Shown here one piece after another: positions 43,330 to 51,454 of a stretch of DNA of 64,000 bases (the stretch's first letter is position 1; each line of letters begins with the position of its first letter). The stretch covers positions 1 to 64,000 of the forward strand of contig JADZAC010000085.1 in assembly GCA_020852835.1 (NCBI GenBank), given 5' to 3'. The stretch is from Flavobacteriales bacterium. GTDB taxonomy: Bacteria; Bacteroidota; Bacteroidia; Flavobacteriales_F; PHOS-HE28. A model generated the notes under the pieces. That model worked only from the letters and a program-made list of their open reading frames with translations. It had not been told where the DNA came from and did no database searches. The position numbers and the translations under genes are program-made.

Positions 43330-44460
43330 ATGCGCATCGCCGTGAACACCCGCCTGCTGTTGCCCGGAAAGCTGGAAGGAATCGGTTGGTTCACCCAGGA
43401 AACCCTCAGCCGGATCACTGCTGCGCATCCGGAGCACCAGTTCATCTATTGCTTCGACCGGCCATACGACGCGCGCTTCATCCACGCGGCCAACGTCACC
43501 CCCGTGGTACTGCCGCCGCCCACGCGCCACCCCTTGCTCTACCGCGTTTGGTTCAACCGGGTGCTGCCTTGGGCGCTGAGCAGGCACCGTGCAGACCTCT
43601 TCCTCTCGCCCGACGGCTACCTGAGCCTGCGCACGGCCGTGCCCCAATTGCCGGTGATGCACGACCTCAATTTCGAGCATTTCCCCGAGGACCTCCCGCC
43701 GGCGTACAGCCGCTGGTATCGCACCTACTTCCCCCGGTTTGCCCGGAAAGCCGCACGCATCGTCACCGTTTCGGAATTCTCCAAGCAGGACATCATGGCC
43801 ACCTACGGCATCGCCGGGGAGAAGATCGACGTGGTGCACAACGGCATCAGCAGCATCTATCGGCCCTTGGTCGGGGCGGAACAAGGCAAGGCCCGCCAGC
43901 GCCTCACCGGCGGGGCGCCTTACTTCGTCTGCATCGGGTCCCTGCACCCCCGCAAGAACATCGCGCGCCTGCTGGACGCCTTCGATCGGTTCACTGCTTC
44001 CGAGCCTGAGGCCCGGTTGGTGGTGGTGGGCGAGGCCTTCTGGTGGGACCAGCGCATGAAGGAAGCCATGGCCCGCCTGCGCCACAAGGACCGGGTGGTC
44101 TTTACCGGTCGCCTGGGCCAGGAGGAGCTGCACGCCGTGCTGGGTGATGCCCGGGCACTGGCCTTCGTGTCCTATTTCGAGGGCTTCGGCATCCCCGTGG
44201 CCGAGGCCATGCAGTGCGGGGTGCCCGTGCTCGCCGCCAAGGCCACCAGCCTGCCCGAAGTGGCCGGCGAGGCCGCTATCTATTGCGATCCCTTCAGCGT
44301 GGAAAGCATCTCGGAGGCCATGCAACGCCTTTGGAACGACCACCACCTCCGTGAGCAACTGGCCGCAAGGGGTCTGGAGCGCGCTGCCGCCTTCACCTGG
44401 GACCGTACGGCGGAAGGGCTGTGGCGGAGCGTGGAAAAGGTGTTTGCAACGACCGGGTGA
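43330..44460 (+). CDS. GT4-family glycosyltransferase
   Basis: The 376-residue protein starts MRIAVNTRLLLPGKLEGIGW and has the GT-B fold. The nucleotide-sugar half shows YFVCIGSLHPRKNIARLLDA, ARLVVVGEAFWWDQ and the Glu-x7-Glu motif EGFGIPVAEAMQCGVPVLAA. It adds a hexose, often mannose or similar, from an activated donor to an acceptor glycan. The divergent arrangement with wzx and the shared polysaccharide setting point to O-antigen or capsule synthesis, but donor and acceptor are unknown. A CACCTTTG stretch just upstream is a weak promoter candidate. Confidence 0.9.
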   Translation: MRIAVNTRLLLPGKLEGIGWFTQETLSRITAAHPEHQFIYCFDRPYDARFIHAANVTPVVLPPPTRHPLLYRVWFNRVLPWALSRHRADLFLSPDGYLSLRTAVPQLPVMHDLNFEHFPEDLPPAYSRWYRTYFPRFARKAARIVTVSEFSKQDIMATYGIAGEKIDVVHNGISSIYRPLVGAEQGKARQRLTGGAPYFVCIGSLHPRKNIARLLDAFDRFTASEPEARLVVVGEAFWWDQRMKEAMARLRHKDRVVFTGRLGQEELHAVLGDARALAFVSYFEGFGIPVAEAMQCGVPVLAAKATSLPEVAGEAAIYCDPFSVESISEAMQRLWNDHHLREQLAARGLERAAAFTWDRTAEGLWRSVEKVFATTG

Positions 44461-44694
44461 TGCCGTGTAGTATTCCTTTCCGGCCACGGATACGCAGCTG
44501 GTTACCGCAGAGCAAAGCGCAGAAACGGCTGTATAGCAGTGGGTATGGGTCACTTCGGTGCCTCGTCATGCTGGAAAAGAACAAGCACATCGCTTGATCA
44601 TGAATGCCGAAATGATATGAGCCAGGGCTCGTCCCGCCCGCGTTGCTGCGTATTGCCTTCCGAATGCATCATCCACACTCGTGATCTCTGCGGC

Positions 44695-46209
44695 TCATGG
44701 CATCACGACCAACCTCCCCACAGCCCCTGCTGCCGGACCTCCCGCAGCGGAGCCTGCGAGGGTGGGCTGTACCCGCACCACATACGTGCCCGGGGCCAAT
44801 ACCCCCGGAGCCAAGGTGGAGCTGCTACTTCCTGCAGGCCACGCCTCGCTCAGTACCACCCGCCCGCTGGCATCGTGTACGGTGAGCGTGGCCCGCTTGG
44901 GCACCTCGCCTACGGAAAGCTGCACCGCCCCGCAGTGGCTGGGGTTGGGCGCGATCTGCAACGTGGCGGGCTGTGCCGACTGCTCGTTGATACCCACGTT
45001 CAAGCCATGCAAGCGGCTAACGAACCGCTGCAGGGTATCGTTGGTGGTGCCATCGTCGTAGCCGTTGTAGGCGCCCCAAATGTAGTAGCTGCCATCAGGC
45101 GCACGTTTGATGCCTGAAATGACCCGATAGTAAATGGTTCCATTTCCTGGTTGAAAGAGGTATCCACCGCAACCATTTCCGGAAAAATAAGTATCCATCA
45201 AGTTGCCGGTCGAGTTGATCAATGTGATTCCACCGCGCGGATTGCCATCCACCGTACCGAAATTGCCTGTCACGATCAGTTGATCATCCGACAATGGGTG
45301 AATTGTGCGCACAATTCCCTCGGGTGGATTGTTTGGGTACACCTGATTGATGTCCCTGTATTTGGCCGTGTTGTTGAAGGTGGGATCTAAGGAGCCATCG
45401 GGCATGAAGCGCACCAGGTTTAGCGTGTCCGCAATGCCCGTGATCCGGAAATTACCCCCGGCATAGACCTTGCCATCCGGCAGCGGCAGAAAACCATAGG
45501 CTTCCCCCCACCACACATGGGCCTGGAAGCTGCTGTCCAGGGAGCCATCGGCATTGAAGCGGATGATGTTGCTGGCCTGGTGGCCATCCCAGATGCCGGT
45601 GCTGCCCGATCCGATGAACTGGCCATTGGGCAGGGGGCTGAAAACATTCAGGCTTCCGGCGCAGGTGCGGGGGGACGCGGTAGTGTCCAGATAACCCTCA
45701 TTGGTCAAGAATGCCAGGCAGGAAAGGCCTAGGTAGTCATGATCATCGTCATAAAGATTCTGTACGCCACTTATCATGATCCGGCCATCCGGACGGACAT
45801 AATAATCTCCGGCTTGCAACACGTGGACATTATCGTTCTGGGCAAAATGGAAGCTTGTATCCAAACTGCCATCTTGAAAGATCCTGCAAATGCCATCGCC
45901 TGCTTGGGAATAGACCTTATCATCCACCAATGTGATTTTTCCAGCCACACAAGCAGGTGGCCAGGAAAGATCTCGGCTACCGTCATGGTTCAGCAATAGA
46001 TTGGGCAATGTGTATGGCGGTGCTGCCGTGCCTATCATTCCGGCGACGAGCACCTTGCCGTCTTCCCGAGGCAGCAGCGAGGTCACATACCAACCATTAA
46101 TCTGCGTTTGGAAGCTTGGGTCCAGGTCGAAGGGCTGCTGCGCAGCAGCCACCGTGGCGGCCCCGGGGGCCGCCACGGTTAGCATGCAGATGAGCAAGTG
46201 CCGCGTCAT
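44695..46209 (-). CDS. Secreted delta-60-repeat (beta-propeller) protein with T9SS type A sorting domain
   Basis: The 504-residue protein has a signal peptide (MTRHLLICMLTVAAPGAATV, cleavage near AAAQ). The body consists of repeats of the delta-60 type: DGKVLVAGMIGT, RIFQDGSLDTSFHF, RFNADGSLDSSF, DGKVYAGGNFRITG, RFMPDGSLDPTFNN, each close to 55-60 residues and predicted to be propeller blades. The end is a type A sorting domain (LQIAPNPSHCGAVQLSVGEV, GVLAPGTYVVRVQ), followed by an unusual Ala/Gly-rich stretch before the final VGRLVVMP. It follows the large gene at 46206 by a 4-base overlap, so the two are cotranscribed. Confidence 0.87.
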   Translation of the reverse strand: MTRHLLICMLTVAAPGAATVAAAQQPFDLDPSFQTQINGWYVTSLLPREDGKVLVAGMIGTAAPPYTLPNLLLNHDGSRDLSWPPACVAGKITLVDDKVYSQAGDGICRIFQDGSLDTSFHFAQNDNVHVLQAGDYYVRPDGRIMISGVQNLYDDDHDYLGLSCLAFLTNEGYLDTTASPRTCAGSLNVFSPLPNGQFIGSGSTGIWDGHQASNIIRFNADGSLDSSFQAHVWWGEAYGFLPLPDGKVYAGGNFRITGIADTLNLVRFMPDGSLDPTFNNTAKYRDINQVYPNNPPEGIVRTIHPLSDDQLIVTGNFGTVDGNPRGGITLINSTGNLMDTYFSGNGCGGYLFQPGNGTIYYRVISGIKRAPDGSYYIWGAYNGYDDGTTNDTLQRFVSRLHGLNVGINEQSAQPATLQIAPNPSHCGAVQLSVGEVPKRATLTVHDASGRVVLSEAWPAGSSSSTLAPGVLAPGTYVVRVQPTLAGSAAGGPAAGAVGRLVVMP

Positions 46210-49200
46210 GGCTTCACCACCACCTTGGCGGTACCTAGGGTGGCGTCAGCGTTGCGCAGTTCCACGGTGTACGCGCCGGGCAGCACCGGCCGCGTGTCCC
46301 AGAGCTGCTGGCCCTTGGTATTGAACAAGGGGAAACGCTGCAGCTCCCTTCCGGTAAGGTCGCGCACAAGCAAGCAGGCGCGGTCCAGGGTTGTGTGCAT
46401 GTCCCAGGCCAGGGTGGCAAAGCTGCTGGCCGGGTTGGGATAGACGGACAGCGCCGGGGATGCTGCCGCCACCGGATCCGTGGTGATGTAGTGCAGGGAG
46501 CGCGGTGTCATAGCATCCCCGCCGGTGAGGGACGGGCGGCAGATGCCGTAGCCGAAGCAGAGCAGGTTGCTGATGCCGGAAGCCGCGCGGTCGTGTGCAT
46601 CGCCCATCATGGCCTGCAAGGCGGCCACCTGGCTGCTGTCCAGGCCGGTGCCCGCGCGGTTGCTGTCCGGCAGGTTTTGCAGGAAGGCGATCAGGTCCAA
46701 CATACGCTGTTGCTCCTGCTGCTCCGGCACGGAGAGCTCGTGCTCCAGGCTGATGGAATCCACGGCGGCCGTGGCGGCGGCGTAATAGCCCTGCTCCATG
46801 CGCGTGAAGGCCTCGGCATAGCGCGCGGCGATGCTTTTCAACTGCTGCCAGGTGGCGGCCACGCTGTCCAGGGGCACGCCGGTGGTATCGGCGCGGTACA
46901 GTTGCACCAAGGTGCAGGCAGCCTGGCCCATCTGCGCACTGTGCTGTCCCATTTCGCCCAGCAGCACATCGCGGTAGCTGCTCTGGTCCCAACTGGCCAC
47001 CACCATTACCACCAGGTAGTCCGGCAGGGGGTGGCCGCTCTCGTTCTGCAGCCAGTTCAGGAAGCCCTGGCTGCGCGTGGCACCGGGGTTGGCGGTGAGC
47101 ACCTCGGTGAGCATGGCATCGGGCATGATGTCCTTCAGCACCGCCTTGCGCAGGGCCGTCACGCTCAGGTTGGGGCTCTTGCCCATCAGGTAGTCGTGCA
47201 AGGCCCAGGCATCCTGCGGCCAGCTCTCCTCGATCTCCTCCACCACCTCGTCCGTGTTGCCGTCATCGATCAGGTTCTCGTAGAGGTAGGCCGTGTTGCC
47301 GTAGGCCAACTTTTCATCCGTGATCAGGGCGTTCAGTTCATCGGGGTCTTGGGGGTCCGCAATGGTGATGAACTTGCTTGCGCAGTTGTTGATCGGAATG
47401 GTGAGCACGTTGTGCGGTACCAGCCCATGCGGCCCCACCGTGTAGTTGATCGGCACATAGGGCGACACATTTCGGCCCCAATACTGGATGGGGTCGTTGG
47501 TGGTGGTCACCTTGAAGTCCAGGTTTGCGGAGGCGAGGGGCCATTCATCGAAGCTGTTGTCCGCCGGCCGGTTGGGCGAGCCTTGGTTCAGGCGGATGGT
47601 GTGTTCATTTTGATTCCCGGGATCCGAAGTTACCAGTCTGCACCAGAAGTCGTTATTGCAATCATCGGCTTGGTTGCAGAGGAACTGCAGGCCCTTGGTG
47701 GAGGTGAAGCCGGCCACGGTGGAGGCGCAGATGCCCTCGCCGATGAAGCCGCTCTCCAAGCCTGTGGCGTGGTTGCGGAACACGATGTCGTTGTAATCCA
47801 TGCTGTAGCCGATCACGATGCCCTCGGTCTGCGTATGCGGCCCGTCCTGCACCAGGGTATTGTCGTCCACGGTGAAGCCTGAGCTGTTGACGCTGTAGAT
47901 GCCACGGTAGGCTCCTTGCCAGTACAGTTCATCCGGATTTGTCAATGCCACTTCGCGCTCCCCCAGCTTGAAATTGCATTGCTTCACCACATAGCCGTTG
48001 ATGGTGTTGGCGTACACGCCGCAGACGTTGCTCTCAAAGCGGGCCTGTTTCACCTCGAAGTTGCGGTCGGTGGTTACCTTGCGTGCATCAATGCCGTGGT
48101 CCATTCCGATGAAGCGGGAAGGATGCAGGTAGGGCGGAAGGCAGGGTGGTGGGGTGCCGGGAGGCAAGGAGCAGCTGGCTATCACGCTGAAGTTGGCATC
48201 CAAGCTATAGATGCCTTGGCCCAATTGGAGGCTGTTCAATTCGGTGGTGCGCAGGTTCTGGAAGGTGCATGCAATGAAGCGGATGCCATCCACCTTCCAC
48301 AGTTTGGCGTGTGCCAGGAAGTCGATGGTGGCCGGGTATTGGGCGTCCACGGTGAAGGTGGTGCTTACCAAGGTGCTGCGGTTGGCGATATGCATGCCGT
48401 TGCCGGCGATGAAATTCTGGTAAGGCCAGAAGTCCACGCCCACCTTGCAATTGAGGAAGGTGCTGCCCGTGGCGTTGAGGATGCCGCCAGCCGCTTTTTG
48501 GCCCAGCAGAACCCCGGTGAGCGCATCCTTGATGGTGCTGGCGTTGAGCACCAAGCGGCCTTGGTCCGCCGGAAAGCTTGACGTGCCTTGTGCGTACAGG
48601 GGCTTGCCCAATACCACCACGCCTTCCCAGCGGGATGGGGCGCATTGGCTGCCTTCCAAGGTGCAATTGTCGAATTGAACGAACGCACCGGCCTTGATGA
48701 GCAGTTTGGCATCGGGGGCAAAGCGCCAGTCCATGCCCTGCACGTAGAGTCGGGCACCGGCTTCCACCACAAAGTCCTCGGTGAAGAAGACGTGGCTGGC
48801 GTTGGGCAGGGTCAGCGGATTGTTCGCTGGTGTCCAGGCTGTGCTGTACGTATTGATCCCCGTGTAGGTATACGCATGGCTGCCTTCCGGCACCATTTCG
48901 TTCACCGCGCAGCAAAGGTTGGTCCCTTGGTTCGTTAGCTGCTGGTCCCGGTAGTTCTGCCGGTCCATCAGGTAATGGTTGAAGGGCGTGCCCGGGGTGT
49001 TGGACAACACGGAATTCGGGGGTGCGGCCACCGGCCCGCCCGGAACGGTGAGGGTGTAGGTCCAGGTCAGGCTGGCAGGGTTCTCGATGTTGTTGAGGCA
49101 GCCCATGCCGGTGGCAGAGGGGTAGTACATGGACCATCCGTTGCCGTTGGGTCCTTTGTTGCAGGCAATCTGGCCGTTCCCGTAGGCGCTCATGCCGGTA

Positions 49201-50365
49201 AGGCCAAGCTCGGTCACCAGGTCATGCACGGTGTAGGCGGGGTCCAGCATGTCCACGTAGCCGATGTAGGGTTGGGTGGCTTGGGAAAAGTACAGGTATC
49301 GGCCGCTGGGGCTGAACGCAATACCATGCACGGTGCCGATGCCTTGGTGCGTACCCGTGAGGTCCGTATTGATGGAGGCCAGCACCACGTCCGAAACCTG
49401 GTTGCCGGTGAAGCTGACCTGCGAGACTTCGATGGAAACGTTGAAGGATGAAGCCGGATACAGATCGGAATTGATCGTTCGGGCCAGGCGTACCACATTG
49501 TCCGGGCTGGTTTTTGCCACCGCGATACCTCCGGACCAATGCAAGATGTCATCGGCGGAACTGTTCCCGAAGGTCCGGAATACCTGCAGGTTTGATATGC
49601 CATTGGCGCTGATGGTGGCGTATTTGAAGCTGCTGGCCGTTTGCACGAACAGGGTGCGTGGTTCACCGTTGGCGGGGCCGTCCAAGATGCACAGGTGGGC
49701 GTTCTTGGAGCGGGTGGCCGTGTTGCCGGTGCTGCCCAGGTGGCAGGTGCTGGGCAGGTCCAATTGCGGGAGCGTGATGCCTGGGGTAGATCCCTGCATC
49801 TGTTGGTCCATCACGGGCTGGCCTTGTACATCCACCAGGTCCCACACCGCTCCCAAACGCCCGGGGAAGAACGGGTTGGGTTTGGCAAGGTCCAGGATGG
49901 AGTAACCCAGCGCACTGTAATTCCCGGCCTTGTTCCCGCCGATGATGTAGTACTTGTCGCAGGTTCCGGGCACGGGGGTGATGAGGATCTCCTGCAGCCC
50001 TTTCACCAGGCAATTGCGGCAATTCTGCGGATCCGCATCGTTGTCGGCCATCAGGTAGCCCGCATGGTCGTAGATGTTGCCGTCCTGCACGAAAAAGAGC
50101 AGTTGGCCATTTGCGTCGTATTGCGCGTTCTCACTGTACTGGGCGGTTTGGCCATGATAGCGCCAAGTGCCGGGGTCCGTGGGCAATTGGTCGGCGATGG
50201 CCTGCACCCCGCCGGTGTTGAAGTCCAGCAACTGCCCGGAGCCGGAGTTTACCCACAAGTTATCTTGTGCCATCAGCAAACCCGCGCCCACCAAGTGGTT
50301 CAGCGGGGGGTGGGGGCTACGAAAGCCGCTACCAGCAAGGGTTTCAGAAGGTCTGTCGTTTTCAT
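46206..50365 (-). CDS. Very large secreted protein with T9SS type A sorting domain; frameshift in the signal peptide region
   Basis: The main frame (46206-50294) encodes 1362 residues. Reading 5' from it, an ATG at 50365 begins MKTTDLLKPLLVAAFVAPTP in another frame, which is the expected signal peptide start; it stops at 50300-50302. One added C in the C5AC6 tract (plus strand G6TG5, 50305-50316) would join the two and give about 1386 residues ending the signal with LVGAGLLMAQ. The frame therefore depends on that tract. The protein has an N-terminal propeller-like part (about 30-440), a right-handed beta-helix-like centre (about 500-900), an alpha-helical region (about 1000-1280), and a type A sorting domain (LSVYPNPASSFATL to the end). 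A near-consensus promoter lies upstream. Its function is unknown. Confidence 0.75.
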
Positions 50366-50395
50366 TTATATGGATTTTGGTGTGTAGGTCTGCTC

Positions 50396-50426
50396 CGAAC
50401 TTAATGGTAATTTTTGCGAAAGCAAA
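50396..50426 (-). promoter_or_regulatory. Promoter of the large T9SS gene
   Basis: On the minus strand TTTG (50426-50423), 19 bases and TAAGTTCG (50403-50396) form a near-perfect Bacteroidota -33/-7 promoter. Transcription would start near 50389, about 24 bases before the ATG at 50365, which supports that ATG as the true start of the frameshifted gene. Confidence 0.6.
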
Positions 50427-50482
50427 TTATTGTGAAGTCTGACATGTAGGAGGATATACACATCCACCGGGGTGTTGGAGCA

Positions 50483-50712
50483 GGGCAAACGTATCTAAAT
50501 CGCTGTATTTGCCGGAAGCTTTTAGAAGGAATTGCTCTATGTTCTTGTTGTAAGGGGCTTCGGCTCCGCTCAGCCCAGTGTGCGCTTTAACGACAATTGA
50601 AAAGAGAAACTGGGCTGAGCGGAGCCGAAGCCCCAACGACGATCACTCACAAGCCGCTTGCAGTATCAGGTCCCCAGGGCATGGGTGGCCTACAATTTTA
50701 AAGCGTTTGCCC
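50483..50712 (+). mobile_element. Non-coding inverted-repeat element, copy D (best preserved ends)
   Basis: The left end GGGCAAACGTATCTAAAT (50483-50500) is mirrored by the right end ATTTTAAAGCGTTTGCCC (50695-50712). The 14 bases GGGGTGTTGGAGCA lie directly outside both ends (50469-50482 and 50713-50726) without a mismatch, an intact target duplication. Inside is a perfect 26-bp inverted repeat (50554-50579 against 50609-50634, starting GGGGCTTCGGCTCCGCTC) around a 29-base spacer. There is no coding capacity. Apart from the termini it shares no interior with copies A and B. It lies 50 bases upstream of the rnhB ATG. Confidence 0.8.
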
Positions 50713-50761
50713 GGGGTGTTGGAGCACTGCATCAACCGTTGTGGAGTACCCTTGTGCCACC

Positions 50762-51349
50762 ATGCCCCGCCTCGCCCCGTTCTACACCCCTGGGCTCCTG
50801 GAAGCCGGCTGCGATGAGGCCGGTCGCGGGTGCCTTGCCGGGCCGGTGGTGGCCGCCGCAGTGGTGTTGCCGCCACGGGTGCGCCTGCCCGGCCTGGACG
50901 ATTCCAAGAAGCTCACGGCCGACGGCCGTGAACGCCTCCGTCCGCTGATCGAGCAGCATGCGCTGACCTGGTGCGTGGGCATCGCCTCGGTGGATGAGAT
51001 CGACCGCATGAACATCCTCCAGGCCGCCTTCCTCGCCATGCACCGTGCCATTGCCGGGCTGGCCCTGCGCCCCCAGCAGTTGCTGATCGACGGCAACCGC
51101 TTCAACCCATACGAGGACGTGCCGCACCGGTGCATCATCCAGGGCGATGCCAAGTACCGCAGCATCGCCGCCGCCTCGGTGCTGGCCAAGACCTGTCGCG
51201 ATGCCGTGATGGCCGACCTGCACGAGCAGCACCCGGCCTACCGTTGGATCGTGAACAAGGGCTATCCCACCGCCGACCACCGCGCTGCCATTGCGGAACA
51301 CGGTCCCTGCGTGCATCACCGCACCAGCTTCACGCTGCTGCCCGTTTAG
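50762..51349 (+). CDS. rnhB: Ribonuclease HII
   Basis: The ATG at 50762 (MPRLAPFYTPGLLEAGCDEA) gives 195 residues. The catalytic Asp-Glu pair is in CDEAGRGCLAGPVVAAAV, with DDSKKLT, and the later Asp residues in QLLIDGNRFNP and GDAKYRSIAAASVLAKTCRD; NKGYPTADHRAAI ends the core. It removes single ribonucleotides and RNA primers from DNA. Seven extra codons upstream (frame from 50741) are not needed. The promoter region is squeezed between the right flank repeat of mobile element copy D (ending 50726) and the ATG. Confidence 0.95.
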   Translation: MPRLAPFYTPGLLEAGCDEAGRGCLAGPVVAAAVVLPPRVRLPGLDDSKKLTADGRERLRPLIEQHALTWCVGIASVDEIDRMNILQAAFLAMHRAIAGLALRPQQLLIDGNRFNPYEDVPHRCIIQGDAKYRSIAAASVLAKTCRDAVMADLHEQHPAYRWIVNKGYPTADHRAAIAEHGPCVHHRTSFTLLPV

Positions 51350-51454
51350 CTTCAGCGATCTCGCTCGGCGCACCCTGATGCACATTGCCTTGTGCGAAAG
51401 CGCCTGTAGGCCATGGCCGTATCCCGCGCGCCGCGCCGCAATTTTGGACGCACC

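Noticed and set aside
46206-50294. Start of the large T9SS gene at a TTG at 50294
   Set aside because: It would leave the protein without a positively charged signal start. An ATG with promoter and signal sequence lies upstream in another frame, so a frameshift is more likely.
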